Positions 7,473 through 16,380 of a stretch of DNA of 47,737 bases are shown here, one piece after another. The stretch is from Akkermansia muciniphila (GTDB lineage Bacteria; Verrucomicrobiota; Verrucomicrobiia; Verrucomicrobiales; Akkermansiaceae). A program made the position numbers and the translations under genes. The DNA lies in contig CAMCCX010000011.1 of assembly GCA_945873305.1 (NCBI GenBank), forward strand, positions 1 to 47,737, given 5' to 3'. Each line of letters begins with the position of its first letter. Position 1 is the stretch's first letter. Below the pieces are notes generated by a model, which did not search any database, had not been told where the DNA came from, and saw nothing but the letters and a program-made list of their open reading frames with translations.

Positions 7473-9473
7473 TTAGGCTTCGGCATCCCGCTGGCGCTGC
7501 AGCGCCAGCAACACGACGAGAAAGGCGATGAGCCCGATGCTGCCCGGTTCCGGGACCGAGGCGTTTTTCACCATCGGCGAAGCACCGCCGACGGCGGCCT
7601 CGCTCACTCCCTTCGGCAAGGGCAAAGGTTGTTTCACGGACTGCGCCACGCCGTTGAAATCACGCGGCGTTTCATCGACCGCGAGAAACGAGGTGTATGG
7701 CGTGAGCAAGGAGTAGCTGAGTCCCAGCGCGGTGATCTCGCGGACGGATTCCTCGTCGCGCTTCACGCCGTCCGTTAGCCGCCGCACCCGCTCGCGCGCC
7801 CACAGCACGGGCAAGGCCGGATGATCGAGCCCGGTCGCCACCGCGGCTTCCGCCAGATCGATGGATTTCTCGAACGGCGCGCCATTGCCACCGATCCCGC
7901 GGACGATGATTCTACCTTTCGGCTCGCCCGTCCAGGTGCCGGTGACCACCAGCGGCCGCACCGCGAAAACATCCGGATGCGGGTCCGGCGTTAGGCTGCC
8001 GAGCGTCACGCCCTCGGCCGAGATTTGGACTTTCGCCAGCACCGGATTGGCGACCATTTCCCGGAATTTCGCCGCGGCGGGTCCGGCCTCCTTGGCGGTG
8101 GTGACGATGACCGGCTCGCCGCCGCCCGCGCGGGCCACGCTCTCCAACAGCTCGCGGTTGACCGCCGTGCCGATGCCGAAGGTGAACAGGTTCGCCGCGC
8201 CGATGTTCTGCCGGATCAGGTCCGCCGTTTCCGCATCCGCGGAGACGTAGCCGTCGGTGATGAGCAGGATCGAGCGCGAGCGGTTTTCCCCGCCGGGCAG
8301 GGCGAGCGAGCGCCGGAGCGCGGCTTCGAGCTCGGTGCCGCCACGGGATGTCTGGCTGTCGATGAATTGCTCCGCCAGCTCGATGTTAGCGGCGCTTGCG
8401 GGCAGCGGGGTTTCTGACAGCACGCCGCTGTCCGATGCGAAACGAACGACGTTGAACGTGTCATCCGGCCGCAATCCGCGGACGAGGCTCCTCAGCAGAT
8501 CCTTCGCGGTATCCAGCGGAAATCCCGCCATCGAGCCGGACACGTCGAGCACGATGACATAGTCGCGCGGCGGGATTTGATCGAGTCCCACGCGCGGCGG
8601 CGGGGCGATCTGGAGCAGGAAATGGTTCGTCGATGCCCCACGATGAAGCAGCAGCCCGGCATCGACCCGGTCGTTCCCGAGTTTCCAGCGGAGGATGAAA
8701 TCGCGGTTGGCGTTTTCCTCGCCCGGCTTGCTGGAGATTTTCACTAACGCCCGGTCCTTCGCCTTGAAATCCACCGCCACCGGGTGGCTCGGGCAAGTGA
8801 CCTCGGCCAGCGCCAGGGTGGTGCTGAGCGTGGCGTCCAGCGAGAACGTCGCGGGGCTCGGCGTGGCTGGCCGCAGGTGCGGATTGGCGGTCCAGGTTTC
8901 GCCCTTCGCCGCTGCCGAGCCGCCGGTGTAGCGCGGCCCGACCACAGTGGGGAACACGAACTCATAAGTCGAATCCACGGCGGGAATCGTCTCGGTCCAC
9001 TCGATTTCCACATCGATGTCGTCGCCGGGCAGCAGGTTGGCGACGGACATCTGGAAAACGTTAGGCCGGTGTTCCTCCAGCAGCGCGGCGGTCTTTTTCT
9101 GCGTCTTGGCCGTCTCATATTCCGCCTTCGCCTTCACGGATTCCTTCACCCGCGCGGCGATCACCCGGCCGCCGGTGGTGAGCGTCATGCCGTGAACCGC
9201 CGCGCGGGTGGAGGCAGGAAACACGTAAATCGCCTCGATCGGCACGCTGCCGGAGTTCGCGTATTTCTGCGTCAGCCGGACGCGGGCGATGGTGCCGTCG
9301 ATGCTCACCTTGGCGGCCGACGACTTCAGCGGCAGTTGTTCGTTAGGCCGCTCGTCGGAGTTTCCAACGATCTGGAAATACGGGGCGGACGGCGATTCCC
9401 CGGCCGCGGGCGAGGCGGCGCTGAGAAATCCATAGACGAGGGCGAAGTAAGTGATGCGAAGGAGCGTTTTCAT
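7473..9473 (-). CDS. VIT and vWA domain protein with PEP-CTERM anchor
   Basis: 666 residues from the ATG at 9473, chosen because MKTLLRITYFALVYGFLSAA is a good signal peptide; an in-frame ATG at 9491 adds 6 residues and would overlap the predicted -10 box. A VIT domain (about 45-170) contains the usual FP-x(n)-RPNVFQMSVANLLPGD pattern. A vWA domain (about 300-475) has a full MIDAS: DVSGSM, the Thr of SRGGTELEAAL and the Asp of LLITDGY. The C-terminus is a PEP-CTERM signal: VPEP, a hydrophobic helix, then QRQRDAEA. This is the domain order of inter-alpha-trypsin inhibitor heavy chains and of the marine proteobacterial sortase target proteins. It should be exported, cut by the exosortase next door and displayed at the surface. 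Confidence 0.93.
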   Translation of the reverse strand: MKTLLRITYFALVYGFLSAASPAAGESPSAPYFQIVGNSDERPNEQLPLKSSAAKVSIDGTIARVRLTQKYANSGSVPIEAIYVFPASTRAAVHGMTLTTGGRVIAARVKESVKAKAEYETAKTQKKTAALLEEHRPNVFQMSVANLLPGDDIDVEIEWTETIPAVDSTYEFVFPTVVGPRYTGGSAAAKGETWTANPHLRPATPSPATFSLDATLSTTLALAEVTCPSHPVAVDFKAKDRALVKISSKPGEENANRDFILRWKLGNDRVDAGLLLHRGASTNHFLLQIAPPPRVGLDQIPPRDYVIVLDVSGSMAGFPLDTAKDLLRSLVRGLRPDDTFNVVRFASDSGVLSETPLPASAANIELAEQFIDSQTSRGGTELEAALRRSLALPGGENRSRSILLITDGYVSADAETADLIRQNIGAANLFTFGIGTAVNRELLESVARAGGGEPVIVTTAKEAGPAAAKFREMVANPVLAKVQISAEGVTLGSLTPDPHPDVFAVRPLVVTGTWTGEPKGRIIVRGIGGNGAPFEKSIDLAEAAVATGLDHPALPVLWARERVRRLTDGVKRDEESVREITALGLSYSLLTPYTSFLAVDETPRDFNGVAQSVKQPLPLPKGVSEAAVGGASPMVKNASVPEPGSIGLIAFLVVLLALQRQRDAEA

Positions 9474-9489
9474 GGCGGTTGACGTCGCC

Positions 9490-9532
9490 ATGACACCCCT
9501 CCCCCGTGAAACGCTGATGGAGCTTGTGTGAA
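9490..9532 (-). promoter_or_regulatory. Putative CreB-dependent promoter of the VIT gene
   Basis: Read on the minus strand: TTCAC (9532-9528), N6, TCCAT (9521-9517), N6, TTCAC (9510-9506), then 10 G-rich bases, then TGTCAT (9495-9490) as a possible -10. The three pentamers are on an exact 11-bp period, the spacing expected for tandem OmpR-family regulators. The E. coli CreB site is a TTCAC-N6-TTCAC direct repeat. The site upstream of creB at 11708-11750 shares the same layout and flanks (GAAATTTCAC). Confidence 0.7.
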
Positions 9533-9555
9533 ATTTCCGGGAAGACGCGCTCCGC

Positions 9556-9576
9556 TCCCGGCTGAGACAGCCGGGA
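9556..9576. repeat. Single hairpin (half element C), possible creC terminator
   Basis: TCCCGGCTG-AGA-CAGCCGGGA, a perfect 9-bp stem with AGA loop, lies 5 bp beyond the creC stop. Together with its GACAC flank it is the reverse complement of the first hairpin of element B. It probably ends the creBC transcript just upstream of the VIT promoter. Confidence 0.65.
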
Positions 9577-9581
9577 CACCT

Positions 9582-11006
9582 TCAGGCAAGCGGCAGGGTG
9601 AGCCGCGCCAAGGTCCCGCCGCCCGCGGCGGGTTCCAGGGTGATAGAGCCGCCGTGGAGCTCGGCGGTTTCCCTCACAAGAGTCAGGCCGAGACCGGTGC
9701 CCTTGCGCTTCGAGGAATGGTGGCGCAGCGAGTAGAAGCGCTCGAAGATTTTCTCCCGCGCGTAGTCCGGCACGCCGGGGCCGTGGTCGCGGATGGTGAG
9801 GACGACGTTTCCGCCGGCGGATTCCACGTCGATATCCACCGCGCCGCCGCGCGGCGAGAAGTCGATGGCGTTTTCCAACAGATTCGTCACGGCGGCGCGG
9901 AGGATGAAGGAATCCCCGCGCAGCAGGACGGGCGAGGTTGCCGCCCGGTCGTCGAGCCGGACGCCGGCGACTTCCGCCAGCGGCCGCGCCTGGTCGATGG
10001 CGCGGGCGACGATGGCGTGGAAATCCAGCTCCTCGGGTTTCTCAAGACTGCTGCGGCCCTCGATGGCGGCGAGTTCCAACAGACGGTTGATCAGGCGCTC
10101 GCTGCGGGCGGTCTCGGCGCGGATGTTTTCGAGAAACCGCATTCTAACTTCGACGGGCATTTCCTCGTCGAGCAGCTCGGCCGCGCCGCGGATGGCGGCG
10201 AGCGGGCTTTTCATTTCGTGGGTGAGCGTCTGGATGTAGCGCTCGGCGTAGCGGCGGCCTTCGAGGACGTCGCGCATCGAGTCGAGCGCGTGGGCCAGCG
10301 TGTTGACCTCGCGGCCGATGCCGATTTTCGGCTTTTGCGGGCGCTCGCCACGCTCGATGGCGCGGGCGTATTCGGTGATTTTCCCGATGGGATGGAACAG
10401 CCAGAGAAACACCGCGCCGATGAGAAACAGGATGCCGCCGCCGATCATCCCGCAGGCGGTGTAGATGATCCGCTGGCGTTCGCGGACCAGCGGCAGCACG
10501 TCCGCCTGGGCTTTGTAAACGGTGAGCACGCCGTCGGGCTTGGCGGGATTCCCGACCGGCGCGGCGACGTAGAGCACCGAGGTGGTCGAATCGTTTTCGC
10601 GGTCGCGGCTGCTGCGCGCGCCGTATTTCCCGGCGAGGGTCCGCGCCACGTCGCGCTTGCCCGCGAAGTCCTCGCCCTCGCGGCGGCCTCCGTCCGAATC
10701 GAAGACCACCACGCCCTTCGCATCCGTCAGATAGACGTGAATCCCGACCGTCCGCTTGGTGTGTTCGAAGATGCGCGCTTCGATTTCCCGCCGGTGCGCT
10801 CCCTCGACAGCGGTGCGGAGTTCGTCCGCCTTGAAGACATCCGCGGCGACGACTTCCGCCAACAGGTTCGCGAGGTCCACCATGACCTCCTCGGTCGCCT
10901 GGAAAGTCTGCGGCTCGACCTCGGCCAGGAAATTGCGCGCAAGCTGGTAGAAACCGAGCGTGATGATGAACGCGATGAAAAACAGGGTGACACGGGTGAA
11001 ACGCAT
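9582..11006 (-). CDS. creC: CreC-like sensor histidine kinase
   Basis: 474 residues, the same length as E. coli CreC and alignable along its length. It has an N-terminal membrane helix (FFIAFIITLGFYQLA), a periplasmic sensor region with VYLTDAKGVVVFDSDGG, YGARSS and SVLYVAAPVG as in CreC, and a second membrane helix near 185-205. HAMP, the H-box LTHEMKSPLAAIRGAAELL, then N, G1 and G2 boxes (NLLENAIDFSPRGG, DHGPGVPDY, GTGLGLTLV) follow. It should phosphorylate the response regulator encoded 12 bp upstream. In E. coli CreC responds to envelope and carbon state; the signal here is unknown. No creD is visible; the next gene downstream is the VIT/vWA gene. Confidence 0.92.
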   Translation of the reverse strand: MRFTRVTLFFIAFIITLGFYQLARNFLAEVEPQTFQATEEVMVDLANLLAEVVAADVFKADELRTAVEGAHRREIEARIFEHTKRTVGIHVYLTDAKGVVVFDSDGGRREGEDFAGKRDVARTLAGKYGARSSRDRENDSTTSVLYVAAPVGNPAKPDGVLTVYKAQADVLPLVRERQRIIYTACGMIGGGILFLIGAVFLWLFHPIGKITEYARAIERGERPQKPKIGIGREVNTLAHALDSMRDVLEGRRYAERYIQTLTHEMKSPLAAIRGAAELLDEEMPVEVRMRFLENIRAETARSERLINRLLELAAIEGRSSLEKPEELDFHAIVARAIDQARPLAEVAGVRLDDRAATSPVLLRGDSFILRAAVTNLLENAIDFSPRGGAVDIDVESAGGNVVLTIRDHGPGVPDYAREKIFERFYSLRHHSSKRKGTGLGLTLVRETAELHGGSITLEPAAGGGTLARLTLPLA

Positions 11007-11018
11007 GGCGGTGAAGGA

Positions 11019-11702
<684 letters not shown>

Positions 11703-11707
11703 TCCTG

Positions 11708-11750
11708 ATTCCACCGCCTCCCCGTGAAATGCCAATGAAGAAAGCGTGAA
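11708..11750 (-). promoter_or_regulatory. Putative CreB box and promoter of creB
   Basis: On the minus strand: TTCAC (11750-11746), N6, TTCAT (11739-11735), N6, TTCAC (11728-11724), then exactly 10 bp, then TGGAAT (11713-11708) as a -10. The layout is the same as at 9490-9532. It is also 31 bp from the start of the divergent EamA gene at 11782 and could affect that gene too. Confidence 0.72.
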
Positions 11751-11781
11751 ATTTCAAGCCATCCCGTGATAGCCTCCGCCG

Positions 11782-12738
11782 ATGCCCGTGTTTTTCCTGA
11801 TCGTGGCCTGCGCTTTGTGGGGGCTGAGCTTCCCGTTGATGAAGGTTCTCCATGTGGAACAAGCGGCCCGCATGCCGGGTGTTTCGAGTTTGTTTCTCGC
11901 CTCGTGGCTGCAAGTCGCGCGGTTCGGACTCGGCGCGGTCATCCTCGCGCCTTTTCTCGCCGGGCGGAAATTCCCGACCCGCCGCGAAGTCCGCCAGGGC
12001 CTCGTCCTCGCGGTTTGGGGCGGCACCGCCATGTGGCTGCAAGCCGACGCGCTCGCTTACACCGAGGCGTCCACCTCGGCGTTTCTGACAGGCGCGTATT
12101 GCGTTTTCCTGCCGCTATGGACCTGCCTGCGCTTGAAGCGGCGACCGGGAACGCGCGTCATCATCGCCACCCTGATGGTGCTGGCCGGCGGCACGATCCT
12201 CTCGGGGCTGCGGCCCGGCCATTTAAAGTTAGGACGCGGCGAGATCGAAACACTGTGCGCCGCGCTCCTGTTCGGCTTTCAAATCCTCGCCTTGGAAAAT
12301 CCGCGGTATGAGGGGAATCGAGGGCTCTCCGTGAGCTTCGTGATGTTCCTCGGAATCGCGGTCCTCTTCCTTCCCGGCACGCTCGCCGCGGCTCCCGGTT
12401 TGACCGGCTTCGTCATGCCGGGCGCGTCGCTCCAAGCCGTCGTGCTCGTCGCTTGCCTGACGCTGTTCTGTTCGGTCGGCGCGTACCTGCTGATGAACGT
12501 CTGGCAGCCGCGGGTTTCCGCCACCGAGGCAGGCCTCATCTACACCGCGGAACCCGTCTTCACCGCGATCTATGTTTTGTTTCTGCCGGCCATGCTCGGC
12601 GACTTCATCGGCGGCGGCTATCCTAACGAATCACTCTCCCGCCAGCTTCTCATCGGCGGCACGCTGATCCTCGCGGCCAACGTGCTGGTGCAGTGGAGAC
12701 ACCCGCCCCGCATGCCGCCGGCCGGCCCTGTCCCGTGA
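11782..12738 (+). CDS. EamA/DMT-family transporter
   Basis: 318 residues forming about ten hydrophobic helices in two EamA repeats. The first begins with FLIVACALWGLSFPLMKVL and has the conserved patch ALAYTEASTSAFLTGAYCVFLP; the second ends with SATEAGLIYTAEPVFTAIYVLF and GGTLILAANVLVQW. DMT proteins export or import amino acids, nucleotides, sugars or other small metabolites across the inner membrane; the substrate cannot be read from the sequence. Divergent from creB across 79 bp that hold the CreB-like site. Convergent with the SLC13 gene, 12 bp apart. Confidence 0.88.
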   Translation: MPVFFLIVACALWGLSFPLMKVLHVEQAARMPGVSSLFLASWLQVARFGLGAVILAPFLAGRKFPTRREVRQGLVLAVWGGTAMWLQADALAYTEASTSAFLTGAYCVFLPLWTCLRLKRRPGTRVIIATLMVLAGGTILSGLRPGHLKLGRGEIETLCAALLFGFQILALENPRYEGNRGLSVSFVMFLGIAVLFLPGTLAAAPGLTGFVMPGASLQAVVLVACLTLFCSVGAYLLMNVWQPRVSATEAGLIYTAEPVFTAIYVLFLPAMLGDFIGGGYPNESLSRQLLIGGTLILAANVLVQWRHPPRMPPAGPVP

Positions 12739-12750
12739 TCAGCGGGGGTT

Positions 12751-14583
12751 TCAGAACGGCCAGATGATCGGGATCAAAAGGCAGGAAACCACCCAGCAGA
12801 TGGCGTTCAGCGGGATGCCCACCTTGAGGAAATCGCTGAAGCGGTAGCCGCCCGGACCATAGACCATCATGTGCGTCTGATAGCCCATCGGCAGCGCGAA
12901 GGCGGTGGAAGCCGCCACCGTGACCGCCATCAGGAACGGCCGCGGACTCACGCCGATTTCTTGGGCAAGGGTGAAGACGATGGGCACCAGCATGACGGCG
13001 GTGGCATTGTTGGACAGCACTTCGGTGAGGCAGATGGTGAGGAGGAATACTAACCAGAGCAGGACGATGGGAAGGCTCTCGGGCGAAACAAAATGCTCGG
13101 TGAGATCCACCAAGGTCCGCGCCAGCCACTCGGCGGTGTGGGTTTCCTTCATGGCCATTCCGAGCCCGAGCAAGCCGTAGAGCATCAGCAGCACCTGCCA
13201 GTCGATGCTGGAGTAGGCCTCGCGCGGCGTGATGATTTTCATCCACAACAGCAACAGCGCGCCGACCATCGCCGCGTAGTGGATGGGGACGATCGGGATG
13301 GCGGGGAAAAAGCCGTGGAGCACGTCTGTCAGCGTGGCGGTGAGCACCACGCCGATGAGAACGGCCCACGACCAGATCACGTGCGGCGTGACTTTTTTGA
13401 CGTGGACTTCCTCGGGCAGATCCTCCGGCGAGTCGGTGAGGATGAAGTCGCGCGTGGCGTCGAGCGCGTCGAGGTTGTTGAGCGCGGTGATGACCAGCAG
13501 GGTGTCGCCGACGTCCAGGGAAAGCTCGGCGATGCGGCTGGTGATGTTGACGCCGTTGCGATGGAGGGCGAGCACCACCGAGTTGTAAGTTTGGCGGAAG
13601 TCGGCTTCGGCGAGGGTTCTGCCGAGCAGCGAGGACTCGTCGCGGACCACCAGCTCGGTGACGATGCCGTCCACCGTGGAGAGCACCTGCGCGCCGATGG
13701 ATTGGAACAACGTGTCGGGTTTGGCCGCGCCTCCGCGGCGGCGGTGAATGGCGACGAGGAAGCGGTCGTTTTTCTCCACCACGATTTTCGACAAGGGAAC
13801 CATCAGCCGCGCGCCCCGGCGCCGGACTTCCATCACGTGGATGCCGATGCCGCGGTCCGCCAGCGGAGTCTCGGCCAGCGGCTTGCCGACGAGCGGGGAA
13901 TTCTCACCGATGAGAAGGTGATAGAGGGGCGAGGTGCGGCTGTCGATTTCAAGCGCGCCGGTGATCGACGAGCGGGCGGGGATCAGCTTGGGGCCGAAGA
14001 TCGTCAGATAGGCGATGCCGCAGATGGCGAGCGGAATCCCGAGCGGCGCGAGCTCGAACATCGTCATCGGCTTGATCCCCATGTCGCGGAGGGTGCCGTT
14101 GACGAGAATGTTGGTGGAGGTGCCGATCAAGGTGCAGCACCCGCCGAGGATGGAGGCGTAGGAAAGCGGCATCAGCAGGCGCGAGGCGGCGATGTTTTTC
14201 GAGCGGGCGAAACCGAGAGTCACCGGCAGCATGATGGCGACGATGGCGGTGTTGTTCATCCACGCGCTGAAAAACGCGGTGATCACCGAGAAGGCGAGAA
14301 TCGCCATCCGCGTGTTGCCGGAGAGCCGGTCGCGCAGCATCCGGCCGATGTGATCGACCGCGCCGGATTTCTCCAGGCAGCCGCCGATGACAAACAGCGC
14401 GGCGATGGTCAGCGGGGCCTCGTTTTTGAAGACATCGGTCATTTTCCCGGGATCCACCAGGCCGAGCGCGACCACCAGGCAGAGCACGGACAGCGCGATG
14501 ACATCCGGCGCCGCCCATTCGCGGATGAAGGCGATGAGCGTGATCAGGATAACCGCCAAGGTGAGGCCGATCTGAAGAGTCAT
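12751..14583 (-). CDS. SLC13/DASS-type permease with two TrkA-C domains
   Basis: 610 residues from the ATG at 14583, which starts at the first membrane helix; upstream in-frame codons give an Arg-rich lead. N-terminal helices carry a first SNT-like motif (IGTSTNILVNG, about 154-163); the C-terminal half carries a second (LSNNATAVMLVPI). Two cytosolic RCK_C/TrkA-C domains lie between them (about 215-280 and 305-370). The family takes up dicarboxylates, sulfate or silicate-like anions with cations. The double TrkA-C type is often annotated as a sulfate or dicarboxylate permease, but the substrate remains open. Confidence 0.87.
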   Translation of the reverse strand: MTLQIGLTLAVILITLIAFIREWAAPDVIALSVLCLVVALGLVDPGKMTDVFKNEAPLTIAALFVIGGCLEKSGAVDHIGRMLRDRLSGNTRMAILAFSVITAFFSAWMNNTAIVAIMLPVTLGFARSKNIAASRLLMPLSYASILGGCCTLIGTSTNILVNGTLRDMGIKPMTMFELAPLGIPLAICGIAYLTIFGPKLIPARSSITGALEIDSRTSPLYHLLIGENSPLVGKPLAETPLADRGIGIHVMEVRRRGARLMVPLSKIVVEKNDRFLVAIHRRRGGAAKPDTLFQSIGAQVLSTVDGIVTELVVRDESSLLGRTLAEADFRQTYNSVVLALHRNGVNITSRIAELSLDVGDTLLVITALNNLDALDATRDFILTDSPEDLPEEVHVKKVTPHVIWSWAVLIGVVLTATLTDVLHGFFPAIPIVPIHYAAMVGALLLLWMKIITPREAYSSIDWQVLLMLYGLLGLGMAMKETHTAEWLARTLVDLTEHFVSPESLPIVLLWLVFLLTICLTEVLSNNATAVMLVPIVFTLAQEIGVSPRPFLMAVTVAASTAFALPMGYQTHMMVYGPGGYRFSDFLKVGIPLNAICWVVSCLLIPIIWPF

Positions 14584-14697
14584 GAGATAAACGGCCCCCC
14601 GTGGGGCGCGGCGAGCCATGAATGGCCCGGCCCGGTTTGGCAAGGTCAGGATAACGGAAAATAACCGCGCCGCGAGGGTCAGGCTGGAGATTCATTC

Positions 14698-14767
14698 ACC
14701 GCTGAAGCCCCAGCGGTCGCCTGCTTTTCACGCTCACGGCGGTCGGGGCTAAGCCCTGATGCAGGCG
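14698..14767. repeat. Nested inverted-repeat element
   Basis: A 7-bp hairpin ACCGCTG-AAGCCC-CAGCGGT (14698-14717) is followed by an outer stem CGCCTGC (14718-14724) pairing with GCAGGCG (14761-14767) around GGGCTAAGCCC (14746-14756). The AAGCCCC of the first loop can also pair with GGGGCT in the second part. It looks like a folded intergenic repeat; only one copy is in the window. Confidence 0.45.
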
Positions 14768-14816
14768 GGCCGCGCGATCAAGCGGGGGTGGCGCCCGGGA
14801 AATCCCGAGAATGTGT

Positions 14817-14859
14817 CCCGGCTGTCTCAGCCGGGGGGGATCCGACTGAGACAGTCGGA
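14817..14859. repeat. Paired hairpin element B (TCT loop, then AGA loop)
   Basis: CCCGGCTG-TCT-CAGCCGGG (14817-14835) and TCCGACTG-AGA-CAGTCGGA (14841-14859), separated by 5 nt. The second hairpin is identical to that of element A, and the TGT flank on the left and AC flank on the right also match. This copy lies about 90 bp upstream of nuoF, not at a gene 3' end on its own strand. Confidence 0.7.
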
Positions 14860-14877
14860 ACACGTTCTGGAAGACGG

Positions 14878-14924
14878 CCAATTTTTGCCAAAATTGGGTT
14901 TTGCTTGGCGGGTTTCCCTGCCAA
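14878..14924. promoter_or_regulatory. Two inverted repeats in front of nuoF
   Basis: CCAATTTT-TGCC-AAAATTGG (8-bp perfect stem) and TTGGCGGG-TTTC-CCTGCCAA (8 bp with one G-T pair) lie within 70 bp upstream of the nuoF start. The first, followed by GTTTTGC, could be a weak terminator or an operator; the second could sit in the mRNA leader. Confidence 0.4.
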
Positions 14925-14946
14925 TACTGCGCCGGACTTTTCCCGC

Positions 14947-16341
14947 ATGATCACTTACACCAAGCAGCCACACGCCCGCGAATACCGGCTCATTTTCAAG
15001 AACGTGGACCGCGAGGGCTGGGACCCTTCGATCGAGTGCTACCTGCGCGACGGCGGCTATGAGGATTTGAAAAAGGCCTTCGCGATGCAGCCGAAGGAGG
15101 TCACCGAGGAGGTGAAGAAATCCGGCCTGCGCGGCCGCGGCGGCGCGGGGTTCCCGACCGGGATGAAATGGACGTTCATCCCGCCGCACAACACCAAGCC
15201 GGTCTATCTGATCTGCAACGGCGACGAATCCGAGCCGGGCACTTTCAAGGACCGCTACATTCTCCATCAGGACCCGCACCAGCTCGTCGAGGGCATGGTG
15301 ATCTCGGCCTACGCGGTCGGCGCGAAGACGGCTTACATCTACATCCGCGAGGAATTCCCGGAAGCGGCGCTGATCGTCGAGCGGGCGATCGAAGAGGCGC
15401 GCGCCCACAATTTCCTCGGCAAGAACGTGCTTGGCTCCGGCTTCGACGTGGAAATCTACGTGCACCGCGGCGCGGGTGCCTATATCTGCGGCGAGGAAAC
15501 GGGCTTGATCGAATCGCTCGAGGGCAAGCGTCCCTATCCGCGGATCAAGCCGCCGTATTTCCCGGCGGCGCTCGGGCTCTACATGTGCCCGACCATCGTC
15601 AACAACGTGGAGTCGCTTTGCCACGTGAAGCACATCGTCCGGATGGGCGGAGATGAGTATGCGAAACTCGGAGTTGCTAGAAACACCGGCACGCGGATTC
15701 TCTGCGTCTCGGGCGACGTGAAGAATCCCGGTTATTTCGAAGTCGAGGTCGGCAAGGTCACGATGCGCGAGTTGCTCTACGACATGTGCGGCGGACCCAA
15801 GGACGGGCGCGAATTCAAAGCGGTCATTCCCGGCGGATCATCTTCGAAGATTTTGAAGTGCGACGAGGTTTTCAAACTCAAGAACCCGGACGGCACGACC
15901 AAGGATCTCGATTTCTGGGACATCCAGATGGACTTCGACACGCTCGCGGCCTGCGGATCGATGGCCGGCTCCGGCGGCGTGATCGTGCTCGATGATACCC
16001 GCAAGATGTCGTGGGTGCTCAACAACTTGAACGCCTTCTACGCCCACGAATCCTGCGGCCAATGCACGCCGTGCCGCGAGGGCTCGACATGGATGAAGAA
16101 AATTTCCGACCGCCTCGTCGCCGGGGAAGGAATTCCATCCGACATCGAAACACTGGAAAGCGTGGCCTATCAAATCGACGGCCGCACGATCTGCGCCTTC
16201 GGAGAAGCCTCGTCCTGGCCGGTGGAAGCGATCATCGGGAAATTCCGCGACGAGCTGCTGGCTGATACCAAGCCGGAGAACGCGACGCACCCGCACAATC
16301 CCGAGGAGGAAGCGCAGCGGCGGTTCCTGCAACCGGCTTGA
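14947..16341 (+). CDS. nuoF: NADH-quinone oxidoreductase subunit F
   Basis: 464 residues from the ATG at 14947. NuoF is the FMN- and NADH-binding subunit of complex I on its cytoplasmic arm. The FMN/NADH glycine-rich motif GRGGAGFPTG is at 63-72, the NADH loop includes CNGDESEPGTFKDR, and YICGEETGLIESLEG is typical. The N3 [4Fe-4S] ligands are Cys370, Cys373 and Cys376 (SCGQCTPCREG) and Cys416 (RTICAFG). No other nuo gene is in the window: genes before and after are unrelated, so nuoF is apart from nuoE and nuoG here. A stand-alone NADH-dependent dehydrogenase subunit is possible, but sequence and length are those of a true NuoF. Confidence 0.95.
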   Translation: MITYTKQPHAREYRLIFKNVDREGWDPSIECYLRDGGYEDLKKAFAMQPKEVTEEVKKSGLRGRGGAGFPTGMKWTFIPPHNTKPVYLICNGDESEPGTFKDRYILHQDPHQLVEGMVISAYAVGAKTAYIYIREEFPEAALIVERAIEEARAHNFLGKNVLGSGFDVEIYVHRGAGAYICGEETGLIESLEGKRPYPRIKPPYFPAALGLYMCPTIVNNVESLCHVKHIVRMGGDEYAKLGVARNTGTRILCVSGDVKNPGYFEVEVGKVTMRELLYDMCGGPKDGREFKAVIPGGSSSKILKCDEVFKLKNPDGTTKDLDFWDIQMDFDTLAACGSMAGSGGVIVLDDTRKMSWVLNNLNAFYAHESCGQCTPCREGSTWMKKISDRLVAGEGIPSDIETLESVAYQIDGRTICAFGEASSWPVEAIIGKFRDELLADTKPENATHPHNPEEEAQRRFLQPA

Positions 16342-16380
16342 TTTCAAACGGTTCCCGCAGCCCTAGCCCACGACCCAGCC

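Larger units (their letters stand above)
14584..14946. other. Structured non-coding spacer between SLC13 gene and nuoF
   Basis: This 363-bp spacer has no convincing gene. It holds, in order, the SLC13 upstream region, a nested hairpin region (14698-14767), paired hairpin element B (14817-14859) and two hairpins directly before nuoF (14878-14897 and 14905-14924). Confidence 0.7.

Noticed and set aside
13093-14664. A 523-codon open frame antisense to the SLC13 gene.
   Set aside because: It is rich in Asp, Arg, His and Gly in a pattern typical of the reverse strand of a GC-rich gene, with no recognisable domain; the SLC13 frame on the other strand is clear.
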